Assembly: GCF_028890305.1 (NCBI RefSeq)
Contig: NZ_JARBXM010000001.1
Coordinates: forward strand, 250,501-314,500
DNA length: 64,000 nt
Origin: Candidatus Methanosphaera massiliense
Lineage (GTDB): Archaea > Methanobacteriota > Methanobacteria > Methanobacteriales > Methanobacteriaceae
Direction of reading: 5' to 3'
Numbering within the stretch: position 1 is the stretch's first letter; each line of letters begins with the position of its first letter. Position numbers and translations under genes: made by a program. The notes under the pieces are model-generated. The model made no database searches and was not told where the DNA came from. It saw only the letters and a list, made by a program, of their open reading frames with translations. Shown here in pieces: positions 9,748 through 18,528 of the stretch.

Positions 9748-11025
9748 TTAATTTCTTGATTTTATTACTGTTTGACCATTCATGTATGGTACTAATACAT
9801 CAGGTACTTTTATACTACCATCTTCTTGTTGATAATTTTCTAATATACAACAAATTGTTCTTTCAGTAGCAATAGCTGTACTATTTAATGTATGTAATAT
9901 CTGTGCATCACCAGCACCAGCTTTACCTACTCTTGTGTTAATTTTTCTTGCCTGATAATCCTTACAATTTGTACATGATACTAGTTCACGATAGGTAGCA
10001 GAACCTGGGAACCATGCTTCTAAGTCATATTTTATTGCTGCATTATCATTTAATGCAGAGGATACTATTGCAACTATTTGGTATGGTAATCCAAGCTTTT
10101 GGTATATACCTTCGGTTACTTCTAATAGTTTTTGATGTTCTTTTTCGGATTCTTCAGGTGTTGAGTAGATAAATTGTTCAACTTTTTCAAATTGATGAAC
10201 TCTGAAAATACCTAATGTATCTTTTCCATGTGAACCTGCTTCTTTTCTAAAACATGTAGATAAAGCACAGTATTTTAATGGTAAATCCTCAGATGGAATT
10301 ATCTCATTTCTATGTAGTGCTGCTAATGTTTGTTCTGCTGTAGCAATTAAATACAAATCCTCATTTTCTACTTTGTACAATGTTTCTTCAAATTCACCTA
10401 ATTCTGATGTTTCCTCAGCTACCTCACTTTTTATGAAAAATGGTGTTTGTAGAGGTGTGTATCCCTTATTTGTTAATTCGTTTAAAGCAAATTGTATTAA
10501 TGCTAAATTGAGGAAGAGTATATCTTGTTTTAGATAATAAAATCTGGAACCAGAAACTTCACCAGCTATTTTAGTATCTGCACCATCAATTGCTTCAATT
10601 AAGTCTACATGATTTAATGGCTTGAAATCAAATGATGGAAGTTCTCCAACTTTTCTTATAATTTCATTGTCATCTTCAGTATCAGAGATAGGAACTTTGT
10701 CATCAATAATGTTTCCTACTTTATATCTGTATTCATCACGTGTTTTCTCATATTCTTCAATCTTTGGTTCTAATTCTTTAATATCTGCAGCTACTTGTTT
10801 AGATTTACTTATAACTTCCTGAATATTTCCTTCTTTTTTTGCTTGTTTAAATGATTTAGATAACTTGTTTTTTTCAGATCTTAAATCATTTAACCTTTTT
10901 AATCCATCTCTCCATAGGTTATCATATTCTATAACTTTTTCTACGTTAACTGTATCTCTAAATCGCTTCTTCTCAGATTCAATAATTTTATCTGGTTCTT
11001 CTCTGAATAGTTTTATATCTAACAA
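9748..11025 (-). CDS. serS: Seryl-tRNA synthetase, canonical (bacterial-type) class II
   Basis: A 425-residue SerRS that charges tRNA-Ser. The N-terminal coiled-coil tRNA-binding arm (about 25-105, rich in Lys/Glu) is followed by the class II core with motif 2 (CFRKEAGSHGKDT, FRVHQFEKVEQF) and motif 3 (TAIATERTICCILENYQ). This is the common type, not the zinc-dependent methanogen type found in Methanothermobacter and Methanocaldococcus. Start is TTG at 11025 with a GGAGAGC ribosome binding site. It lies 50 bases after an RDD protein gene. Confidence 0.95.
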   Translation of the reverse strand: MLDIKLFREEPDKIIESEKKRFRDTVNVEKVIEYDNLWRDGLKRLNDLRSEKNKLSKSFKQAKKEGNIQEVISKSKQVAADIKELEPKIEEYEKTRDEYRYKVGNIIDDKVPISDTEDDNEIIRKVGELPSFDFKPLNHVDLIEAIDGADTKIAGEVSGSRFYYLKQDILFLNLALIQFALNELTNKGYTPLQTPFFIKSEVAEETSELGEFEETLYKVENEDLYLIATAEQTLAALHRNEIIPSEDLPLKYCALSTCFRKEAGSHGKDTLGIFRVHQFEKVEQFIYSTPEESEKEHQKLLEVTEGIYQKLGLPYQIVAIVSSALNDNAAIKYDLEAWFPGSATYRELVSCTNCKDYQARKINTRVGKAGAGDAQILHTLNSTAIATERTICCILENYQQEDGSIKVPDVLVPYMNGQTVIKSRN

Positions 11026-11075
11026 GATTTGCTCTCCTTCATAATTAAATAATAGTTTTTTTTTTAGTTTACTTC

Positions 11076-11507
11076 TTATTCTACTACTTCTAATTCTTTA
11101 TCAGAATAGACGTCTGTACCTGCTATCTTATCAAATAACCTTGATGGGTAATTTAATATTTTTCCAATTAGGATATCAAAGATAATTGGCACCCAAAATA
11201 ATTTAGTTAAATTTCTTACAAATGCTTTTTTATAACTCATATATCCTTCACTATCTGAAACATATAAATGAGCTATCTTCTTACCTATAGTCTTATTTGT
11301 TTTAGCTTCAAATATTGTGAAGTATATCATAGTTACTAATACTAAAACTATGTATGGATATGCTGCTAAAGCTATAGAAACATTTAGCAGAGATAATATT
11401 ATGTATAATATATTATCTACTAGTGCTGTTAGTAATGTTACTACTATAGCATCAATAATAAAAGCCTCTGTTCTTAATATAAAATGTTCCATAATATCAC
11501 TTAACAT
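11076..11507 (-). CDS. RDD-family membrane protein
   Basis: A 143-residue integral membrane protein with three hydrophobic segments (about 17-40, 44-66 and a weaker one near 108-125). It has the RDD features: an early charged helix (LRTEAFIIDAIVV) and TIGKKIAHLYVSDSEG. RDD proteins may act as small ion antiporters or transport partners; no specific role can be given. The ATG overlaps the hypE stop codon by seven bases, so it is co-transcribed with hypE and probably serS. Confidence 0.78.
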   Translation of the reverse strand: MLSDIMEHFILRTEAFIIDAIVVTLLTALVDNILYIILSLLNVSIALAAYPYIVLVLVTMIYFTIFEAKTNKTIGKKIAHLYVSDSEGYMSYKKAFVRNLTKLFWVPIIFDILIGKILNYPSRLFDKIAGTDVYSDKELEVVE

Positions 11508-12529
11508 ACTCTTGGTACTGGGTCAGCTATTGGTGGTTCTACTAGTCTTTCTCCTCCAATGACTGTCTCCATGATAACGTGTTTACCTTCTGTAACTTCT
11601 CCTATAATTTGTGCATCTTTACCATATTTTGTTTTTTGTATTGCTTGTAATACATCTTCGGCTGTGTCAGCTTTTACACCCATTACTATTTTACCTTCGT
11701 TTGCTACTTCAAATGGGTCAATACCTAACATTTCAGATACTGCATTTACTTCTGGTTTAATAGGTATTTTTTCTTCGTCTAATCTCATACCTACTGAAGC
11801 TTTATTAGCCATTTCATTTAAAGCATTAGCTATTCCACCACGTGTAGGGTCTTTCATAGCTGTTATTGTTCCAACTTTTTTAGCTGCTTCAACCATACTC
11901 CATACTGGTGCTACATCTGATTTAAGCTCTGTATCATATCCAAATCCTTCCCGTTTAGACATGATAGCCATTCCATGATCTCCAACACTACCAGTGATTA
12001 TTACTTTATCTCCTACTTCTAGACCAGAATCAGTTACAACTTCATCTTTTCTACCAATTCCTATTCCTGCAGTAGTTATGATAATATTATCTAGTTTATC
12101 ACTGTCAATTACTTTTGTATCTCCTGTAATTATTGCAGCTCCTACTTCTTCACATGTAGCATTCATGGATTTTATGATTTTCTCTAAATCTGATTGTTCG
12201 AATCCTTCACTTATAACCATAGCATTATTTAATGATACTGGTTTAACTCCCATTACTGAAACATCATTTAATGTACCTGCAGCTGATATTCTTCCTATAT
12301 CTCCTCCTGGGAAAAATATTGGGTCTACTGTATGACTGTCTATTGTTGTTACAACTACATGCTCGTCATCAATTGGTATGGTCGCACTATCGTCTAATGC
12401 TTCTAGACCAATACCCCCGTTTACACTAGTTTTTGAAATATTACCTAAAATAATATCAGATATCATATCTTGCATTACTTCTCCACCAGCTCCATGAACC
12501 ATGTTTATCTTATCGTCATTGTATGCCAT
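11501..12529 (-). CDS. hypE: Hydrogenase maturation protein HypE
   Basis: A 342-residue PurM-like ATPase. HypE dehydrates a thiocarbamate carried on its C-terminal cysteine to thiocyanate, giving the CN ligands of the [NiFe] active site. The C-terminus ends in PRVC, the modified cysteine tail. The N-terminal HGAGGEVMQDMI and the ITGDTKV and MKDPTRGGIANAL segments fit the AIRS/PurM fold. A clear AAGGAG precedes the ATG at 12529. HypD is encoded 6 kb away in the same direction and FrhA further on. Confidence 0.96.
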   Translation of the reverse strand: MAYNDDKINMVHGAGGEVMQDMISDIILGNISKTSVNGGIGLEALDDSATIPIDDEHVVVTTIDSHTVDPIFFPGGDIGRISAAGTLNDVSVMGVKPVSLNNAMVISEGFEQSDLEKIIKSMNATCEEVGAAIITGDTKVIDSDKLDNIIITTAGIGIGRKDEVVTDSGLEVGDKVIITGSVGDHGMAIMSKREGFGYDTELKSDVAPVWSMVEAAKKVGTITAMKDPTRGGIANALNEMANKASVGMRLDEEKIPIKPEVNAVSEMLGIDPFEVANEGKIVMGVKADTAEDVLQAIQKTKYGKDAQIIGEVTEGKHVIMETVIGGERLVEPPIADPVPRVC

Positions 12530-13022
12530 TATTAACTCCTTCTCATTAGTATTAAAAAAAAATATTATTATTTATTATATAATTTGTTAATTTTTTTATT
12601 TTATTATATTATATATTTATCACTGCAATATTTAATAAAATTATAGCAGAAATGTTAAAAAAGAGAAGTTATTTTATTTTGAATAAAAAATGATATTATT
12701 TACTTGATAAATAAATATAAATATAATTGAAATAATATATTATAATATTATTGTAAAAATAGTATAGTATAATAATACTAGTATTATCTTAAAAAAATAA
12801 TAGAACAGGAAACAATTCTATTTATAAAGACATGATTATTTATTAATCATGAAAATAAGGATAATAATAATTCATAAGTAATGAATTATCTATAAATACA
12901 AATTTTTTTACTATCATTAATACGTTTAAGTTAAATGATCATTATAGAGGATTGCTTAATTTATAAGATAATATACTTAATAAATAAAAGTATAAATCTA
13001 AATTAAATTTGAGGTGAAATAT
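12530..13022. promoter_or_regulatory. Divergent control region hypE / rps8e with several perfect inverted repeats
   Basis: This 490-base AT-rich gap carries three notable dyads: ATAATACTAGTATTAT (12772-12787); CATGATTA-N5-TAATCATG (12831-12851); and ATAATTCAT-N5-ATGAATTAT (12867-12889). The last two have arms of 8 and 9 bases and identical 5-base spacers, and they lie 16 bases apart. They could be operators for a dimeric regulator or hairpins in the rps8e leader. A GAGGTGA ribosome binding site (13011-13017) sets the rps8e start. No gene was seen. Confidence 0.5.
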
Positions 13023-13403
13023 ATGGCAATATGGCAAGGAAGCTCCCTAAGAAGACCATCAGGAGCAAGATCAAGAAGAAACAAAAACAAAAGAAATGCT
13101 GAATTCGGAAGAAGTGCAGCAAACACAAGAATTGGAGACGAAGTTAAAAAAGAAATAGTAGCAAGAGGAAACTGTACAAAAACAAGAGCTACTGTTGCAA
13201 ACAGAATCAATGTTATTGATCCTAAAGATAACTCCAGTAAAAATGTTGAAATACTAACTGTACTTGAAAATAGTGCTAACAGCCACTTTGTAAGAAGAAA
13301 CATCATCACAAAAGGTGCAATAGTTGAAACAGAACTTGGTAAAGTAAGAATCACATCAAGACCAGGTCAAAAAGGAATAGTTAACGGTGTATTAATCGAA
13401 TGA
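13023..13403 (+). CDS. rps8e: Ribosomal protein S8e
   Basis: A 126-residue basic protein with the S8e start MAIWQGSSLRRPSGARSRR and the conserved NPANSHFVRRN-like block (here NSANSHFVRRNIITKGAIV). An in-frame GTG exists at 13014, but it lies inside the GAGGTGA ribosome binding site, so the ATG at 13023 is the start. The stop codon overlaps the next ATG (ATGA), coupling it to polB2. Confidence 0.96.
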   Translation: MAIWQGSSLRRPSGARSRRNKNKRNAEFGRSAANTRIGDEVKKEIVARGNCTKTRATVANRINVIDPKDNSSKNVEILTVLENSANSHFVRRNIITKGAIVETELGKVRITSRPGQKGIVNGVLIE

Positions 13404-14050
13404 GTATTCCAACAAAAATCGAAGAGCAGGTTACGGAGCTACTGAGCTCCATAAACCAAAACCTTCCATCAGACATGGAACTTGAATTGGAAGGCTATTA
13501 TGACAGAGGCTTTTTCGTAACTAAAAAACGGTATGCTGTCATTAACGATGGCGTTATTACTGTTAAAGGCTTAGAATTAGTTCGTAGAGACTGGGCGCCG
13601 GTTGCTAAGAAAACACAAGAGAATGTATTAGAAGCTATACTCAAAGATGCTTCACCTAAAAAAGCAAAAAAGATAGTGAAAAATATCATTGATAAATTAA
13701 ACAAAGGTGAAGTTGAAAACGAAGATCTTGTGATACATACTAAATTAACTAAAAAACCAGAAAATTATAAACAAATAGCTCCTCATGTAATAGCTGCAGA
13801 AAAACTACGTTTACATGGACAGAAAGTTACAAGTGGTTCAATAATTAGGTATATTATTACAAAAGGCAAAGGACCTATCAGTAAACGTGCTGAACCTGTA
13901 GAATACATTGAAGATAAAGAGTATGACCCTGAGTATTACATTCAAAATCAGGTTTTACCAGCAACATTACGTATTCTTGAAGCTATAGGTTATTCTGAAG
14001 AACAGATAATGAATAATGAAAAACAAACAAGTTTAGATAGCTTCTTTTAA
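13400..14050 (+). CDS. polB2: DNA polymerase B small subunit (PolB2), C-terminal part of a split family-B polymerase
   Basis: A 216-residue protein equal to the C-terminal part of family-B DNA polymerase: it contains the KKRYAVINDG (38-47) and VKGLELVRRDWAPVAK (about 52-67) palm/thumb segments and ends with the PCNA-binding motif QTSLDSFF (209-216). In Methanothermobacter PolB is encoded by two separate genes, and the smaller one matches this. The large subunit is not in the window. Overlap with rps8e is four bases. The split is natural, not a frameshift, because the gene has its own coupled start and lies apart from polB1. Confidence 0.92.
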   Translation: MSIPTKIEEQVTELLSSINQNLPSDMELELEGYYDRGFFVTKKRYAVINDGVITVKGLELVRRDWAPVAKKTQENVLEAILKDASPKKAKKIVKNIIDKLNKGEVENEDLVIHTKLTKKPENYKQIAPHVIAAEKLRLHGQKVTSGSIIRYIITKGKGPISKRAEPVEYIEDKEYDPEYYIQNQVLPATLRILEAIGYSEEQIMNNEKQTSLDSFF

Positions 14051-14061
14051 ATTATAAAATA

Positions 14062-14075
14062 CTAACCTTTTTTTT
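14062..14075 (+). terminator. T-run 3' element after polB2
   Basis: CTAACC directly followed by eight Ts, just after the polB2 stop and before the convergent UbiB-like gene. Confidence 0.45.
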
Positions 14076-14117
14076 ATCAGAAATTTTCTATTTTTAATAT
14101 TTGAATTACATCTAGTT

Positions 14118-15779
14118 TTAGTAATTTCCACGTCTAATAATCATTATTATTAATACTATTCCCAGCATTGCACTGAATACAAATCCTACAAATCCTAAAA
14201 ATGGATAACCCATTATTAAGATACCTTTATTTGTTTGCATAATCAATGATGAACCAACAAGTAATGCTGCTGTTATTATTGCTAATACTAATTCATTCAC
14301 CATCCTGGATAACATGGTCATTAATTTTTCTAATTCAGCGTATTCTAAGGATAATTTTAATTTTCCATCTTCTAATACATTTAATAGATTTAATAATGAA
14401 TTAGGTATTTTTTTTGTTAAATTTTGTGTGTCGATGTAATATTCTAATGTTTTCCTAGACAAATTTTCCGGTTTAAGATTATCTATTAGCATCCTCTTTG
14501 CATATGGTTTTAATATTTCCGTTGTGTTAAAACCTGGATCTAATGATCTGCCTACATCATCAACCATTGTTATTGTTCTTATTACCATCATCATATCTCT
14601 TGGTAATACTAAGTTATATTTACGTAGGATATGACTTTGTGCCAAGTCTTTTAATACTCCAGTAATATCATTAAACTGTACACCATAATATTTATCTAAT
14701 ATTTGTATAATTTCATTTTCAATATCCTTTAGATATTTTCTATCCTTGATTATGTCCATGTAATATAATTGTTTGGTTAGTAATTTTGCATCTCCATCTG
14801 AGACTAGTATAAATAATTTAGCTAAATCATCTCGTAAATCCCTATCTAAATGACCCATCATGCCGAAATCTACAAATGCTACAGTATCCTTATTTAATAC
14901 GAATATGTTTCCGGGATGAGGGTCTGCATGATAAAATCCATAAACTAGAATTTGTTTAATAAAAGAATCAGCACCCCTTAATGCTATTTTTTCATTATTA
15001 TATGTGCCTTTTGGTGCTTCTAATACTTTATTGAGACTAACACCGTCAAGGTATTCCATTACCAATACTTTATCAGTACAGTATTCAAGATAGATTTTAG
15101 GTACATATACTTCATCATTCTTTAATAACTCTTTAAGATGCACTGCATTCATTGCTTCAAACTTATAATCTAATTCTTTTCTTATATCTTTCTCGAATAC
15201 TTCAACCATTCCTGGAAGATTATATGATTTGGTAATTGCTAAATTACTGTTAAGAGTATTTGCTATTAGTTTCATTATTCTAATATCACTATTTACAGTG
15301 TTCTGAATATTAGGATGTTGAACTTTTATAGCAACTTGCTTATTATTCAAGTATGCTGTATGTACTTGACCAATACTTGCTGATGCTATTGGTTTTTCAC
15401 TAAATTCATCAAAAATATCCTCTAATGGTTTTGAAAACTCAGATTCTATACTTTCTTTGACTTTTTCAAAATCATCTACGGGAGCTGATTCTTGTAAATT
15501 AGATAATTCATCAGCTAACTCAAAACCAATTAACTCTGGATATGTACTTAATGTTTGACCTAATTTTATGAATGTTGTTCCTAAATCTTGTAAAACTAGT
15601 CTAATACGAGTATTCATATCTATAGGTGTATCCTGAGGAGGAAAGAATTTCTCTACAGGCAGATATTTGATGTCTTTATCAGTTAAATGCTGAGCAATAC
15701 CTTCAAATCCATATTTTGCAAGAACTTTTATAATTTCATTCATTCTTGAAAGATCTTGTTTACTATCCCAGAGTTTCAT
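14118..15779 (-). CDS. UbiB/ABC1-type atypical kinase, membrane-anchored
   Basis: A 553-residue protein of the UbiB (ADCK/ABC1) family. It has the KxGQ element (KLGQ, 72-75), the Ala-rich loop ASASIGQVH (132-140), the ATP-binding lysine at about 152 (AIKVQHP), YHADPHPGNIF and the metal-binding VDFG. Two transmembrane helices lie at the C-terminus (about 490-550). UbiB proteins are atypical ATPases/kinases tied to isoprenoid lipid metabolism. Methanobacteria lack ubiquinone, so the substrate is unknown; an isoprenoid role is a guess. Confidence 0.9.
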   Translation of the reverse strand: MKLWDSKQDLSRMNEIIKVLAKYGFEGIAQHLTDKDIKYLPVEKFFPPQDTPIDMNTRIRLVLQDLGTTFIKLGQTLSTYPELIGFELADELSNLQESAPVDDFEKVKESIESEFSKPLEDIFDEFSEKPIASASIGQVHTAYLNNKQVAIKVQHPNIQNTVNSDIRIMKLIANTLNSNLAITKSYNLPGMVEVFEKDIRKELDYKFEAMNAVHLKELLKNDEVYVPKIYLEYCTDKVLVMEYLDGVSLNKVLEAPKGTYNNEKIALRGADSFIKQILVYGFYHADPHPGNIFVLNKDTVAFVDFGMMGHLDRDLRDDLAKLFILVSDGDAKLLTKQLYYMDIIKDRKYLKDIENEIIQILDKYYGVQFNDITGVLKDLAQSHILRKYNLVLPRDMMMVIRTITMVDDVGRSLDPGFNTTEILKPYAKRMLIDNLKPENLSRKTLEYYIDTQNLTKKIPNSLLNLLNVLEDGKLKLSLEYAELEKLMTMLSRMVNELVLAIITAALLVGSSLIMQTNKGILIMGYPFLGFVGFVFSAMLGIVLIIMIIRRGNY

Positions 15780-15876
15780 ACTTTATCTTTATTAAGTTGA
15801 ATATTTATAAAAATTTCTTAAATTAATATCATAATTAAAAATTTAAAAAAAAATAGAAGGAGATTAAGTACTGAAA

Positions 15877-16920
15877 TTAAATTCCCATATATTGTATTAA
15901 AACCATTGCAATAACAGCTGCAATGATTAAAATTAAGATTACAATTAATATTGTAACTACCTTACTGGATAAACTGTTTACGTTATCATCTAAATCTAAA
16001 TCAAAATCGTCTTCGTCAAAGTTTTTATTGAATTTTGATTCTATGGATTCTTTCTGTTCTTTTGGTTTTTCATCTTTTTTAGTTGATTTTTCTTTTATAG
16101 ATTGTTTAATAGAACCAGCATCTTTTGTTTCTAGTTCTTTTTTATCAGGAAGTTTATCATCATCTGATTCTAATAATGCTTCTAAATCATCGTATTTATG
16201 TTCTTTAGGTTTTTCCTTAGATTCCTCTTTAGATTCTTTCTCAGGTTCTTTTTTAGGCTCTTCTTTAGGCTCCTCTTTAGGTTCCTCTTTAGGTTCTTCT
16301 TTAGGTTCCTCTTTAGGTTTTTCTTTAGGTTCCTCTTTAGGTTCCTCTTTAGGTTTTTCTTCCTCTTCAACGATAGGTGTTTCTATGATTTCATCTTCAA
16401 AGATATCAGATACTACATCTCCATCATCAAATACTATATCATCTAAAACTACTTCTTCATCAACGTCTGAAACTACTTCTTCTACATCATCATTGGTTTC
16501 TAGAAGTTTTTCAAGATCATCATCTGATTGTACTTGAGTTTCTTGTTTTGAATCAGATTCCTCAGATTTTGGAGTATCTTCTTCTTTTTCGGGTTCTATT
16601 ACTGGTTCTTTAATTGGTGTTTCTTCTGTATTTGATTCAGCAACTTCTTCCACTGGTGCTACTTCTTCAAAGTCATCAAATTCATCAAGTATCAATGTAT
16701 CATCAATTGGTGCTTCTTCCCAGATAACGTTATCATCATCAGATTCTTCAACATTTAAATCTAGAAGTTCATCAAATTCATCTTTAACTTTTTTTGGTGT
16801 TTCTTTAACTGTTTTTGTCTGTGTATTTTCTGCTTCGTCTTGTTTTTCTACAGGAGTTCCACATTTAAAACAAAAATTATCATTTTCACTAAGTTCTGTT
16901 CCACATTTTCTACAAAACAT
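15877..16920 (-). CDS. Zinc-ribbon, acidic-repeat, C-terminally anchored membrane protein
   Basis: A 347-residue protein. The N-terminus is a zinc ribbon with cysteines at 3, 6, 17 and 20 (MFCRKCGTEL, FCFKCGTP). A long Glu/Asp/Lys/Pro-rich disordered part follows, with a tandem KEEP-type repeat (about residues 187-240, encoded by a 12-base DNA repeat). One transmembrane helix lies near 322-345 with a very short tail. Function unknown. Such zinc-ribbon tail-anchored proteins are frequent in Methanobacteriales. Repeat length is likely variable between strains. Confidence 0.82.
   Translation of the reverse strand: MFCRKCGTELSENDNFCFKCGTPVEKQDEAENTQTKTVKETPKKVKDEFDELLDLNVEESDDDNVIWEEAPIDDTLILDEFDDFEEVAPVEEVAESNTEETPIKEPVIEPEKEEDTPKSEESDSKQETQVQSDDDLEKLLETNDDVEEVVSDVDEEVVLDDIVFDDGDVVSDIFEDEIIETPIVEEEEKPKEEPKEEPKEKPKEEPKEEPKEEPKEEPKEEPKKEPEKESKEESKEKPKEHKYDDLEALLESDDDKLPDKKELETKDAGSIKQSIKEKSTKKDEKPKEQKESIESKFNKNFDEDDFDLDLDDNVNSLSSKVVTILIVILILIIAAVIAMVLIQYMGI
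16241..16360. repeat. 12-base tandem repeat coding for KEEP units
   Basis: On the plus strand the unit is close to TTTAGGTTCCTC, repeated about ten times with small changes (GGCTCC, GGTTTT). It lies in frame in the zinc-ribbon gene and encodes (K/E)EEPKEEP. Because of the repeat, two other frames are also open here; these are shadows, not genes. Confidence 0.85.
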
Positions 16921-17160
16921 TTTTTATTTGCTCCCTTAATTTTGTCATTTAAAAATTATATGATTTTTTAGTGAAGGAATAAATCATTTTCAATTATAAA
17001 AGGTAAATTTCTCTATTATTATCCTATGAGATATAACTTTTTTTTATTAATAATAAGGTTTATGTTTTATATTATATAAAATCTAATATTCATTGATTTT
17101 AATATTTAAAATAGTTACTTAAAACAAAAATAGGAATAAATGAGATTGTATCAGTTTATT

Positions 17161-17183
17161 AAAAAAAAGAATAAAGGTTAGGT
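17161..17183 (-). terminator. C-run/T-run 3' element after the PmbA-like gene
   Basis: Read on the minus strand: ACCTAACC, a short spacer, then eight Ts. It follows the PmbA/TldD-like gene and shows that the recurrent 3'-end pattern occurs on both strands. Confidence 0.45.
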
Positions 17184-17203
17184 ATATTTTTTCTGATTAA
17201 TAT

Positions 17204-18514
17204 CTATCCGATTATTCTTAAATTATCTGCTAATATTCTAGGAGTTATACATGAGCCTAGTTGACGTGTTTCACCTTCAACAGCAACAGCATTTTTCATT
17301 ATGTCAAATATATTTCCTGAAATCATTGCCTTCTTAATAGGATTGTCTATTGAACCATCTTTTATTTCAAATGCATTTAGTGCTTCTACTGAAAAATCAC
17401 CTGTAATTGGGTTTGTAGTGTGTGCTCCCATTACACTATCTACAATAACTCCTCTTTGTATGTCTTCTAATGGTGTTGATTCTTTAAAGTCTAGTTTAAG
17501 ATTTGTAAATCCTACTGATGGAACAGAGCTGTATCCTGAACGTGCGGCATTTGCTGTGGTTGTAACATCATCTTCATCTTTTCTTGCATGATATGTATCA
17601 TAGATAAAGTTTTCTAGTATTCCATCTTGAATTAGTATTGTTTTTTCTGTTGGTGTTCCTTCATCATCAAATAGTGAGGAGTGTAATGCTTCTGGAATTG
17701 TTCCATCATCAATTAATGTGAAATTTTCGGAAGCTACTTGTTCTCCTAAACTATTTGAGAATTTTGATCGTCCTCTTTGTTTATTTTCACTATTTAATGC
17801 TGAGAAGAATGTATTTAATAATGATACTGCTGCAGTATGATTTAATACTACTGGTGTATCCCTTGTTTCTGTTGGTTTTGCATTTCTTGAATCTAGTGCT
17901 AGTTGAGTTGCTTTATTTGCTACCATTTCTAAGTCAAGATTCTTATTATGACTTACATCATAATAGTATGCGCTAGATACTACATCATTATCTTCTACAT
18001 TTACAGATATTGATGCACCACAGGATGTTGTTTCTTCAGATACATCTACGCCATTAGAATTTATTATCCTTACTTCACTTCTTCCTACACCATATCCCCC
18101 AGCTGTTGGATTACATCCTTTTTCTTGTGTTAATTCTATTAGAGTCTTGGAATAATCTATCGCTTCTTCTAAATCTATATTTTCTAATTTTTTATCATAT
18201 AATCCTTCTACCTTAGGATAATTATTAGTGCATTCAATTATTCCTAAATTTTCATCCCTATTGTTTATTTTTATATTATTTATTGCTTGATTTATTGTTT
18301 CATCTATTCTGTTTAGGTTAGTTGTTGATGCAAATCCTTGTTTTTGGTCTTTAATTACTCTGATACCTAATCCAATTATATTTTCTTCTTTTGCATGATT
18401 TATTTTATCATTTAATATATCTACATCAGTAGATTCTTCTCGTTCCATGTATACTTCTACATGGTCTACTTTATCTGATAATTTTTTTAGTATACTCTCT
18501 GGTAATTGATCCAT
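17204..18514 (-). CDS. PmbA/TldD-family protein (TldE-like)
   Basis: A 436-residue member of the PmbA/TldD (microcin-processing, DNA-gyrase modulator) family. TldD-TldE dimers are proteases that act on unfolded peptides. Visible blocks include VEVYMEREESTDVDI at the N-terminus, IGLGIRVIKDQKQGFAST (about 46-63), and GDFSVEALNAFEIKDGSID and MISGNIFDIM near the C-terminus. The zinc-binding HExxxH of TldD is not seen, so this is the non-catalytic TldE/PmbA partner. It lies 14 bases after hypD, in the same direction. Confidence 0.88.
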   Translation of the reverse strand: MDQLPESILKKLSDKVDHVEVYMEREESTDVDILNDKINHAKEENIIGLGIRVIKDQKQGFASTTNLNRIDETINQAINNIKINNRDENLGIIECTNNYPKVEGLYDKKLENIDLEEAIDYSKTLIELTQEKGCNPTAGGYGVGRSEVRIINSNGVDVSEETTSCGASISVNVEDNDVVSSAYYYDVSHNKNLDLEMVANKATQLALDSRNAKPTETRDTPVVLNHTAAVSLLNTFFSALNSENKQRGRSKFSNSLGEQVASENFTLIDDGTIPEALHSSLFDDEGTPTEKTILIQDGILENFIYDTYHARKDEDDVTTTANAARSGYSSVPSVGFTNLKLDFKESTPLEDIQRGVIVDSVMGAHTTNPITGDFSVEALNAFEIKDGSIDNPIKKAMISGNIFDIMKNAVAVEGETRQLGSCITPRILADNLRIIG

Positions 18515-18528
18515 GTTATCAACTCTAA

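Noticed and set aside
13400-14050. polB2 as a frameshifted or truncated pseudogene
   Set aside because: It has its own coupled start, an intact C-terminus with a PCNA-binding motif, and split PolB is known in Methanothermobacter.
16182-16446. Extra open frames on both strands in the KEEP repeat
   Set aside because: They are caused by the 12-base repeat, which has no stop in several frames; their products are simple repeats.
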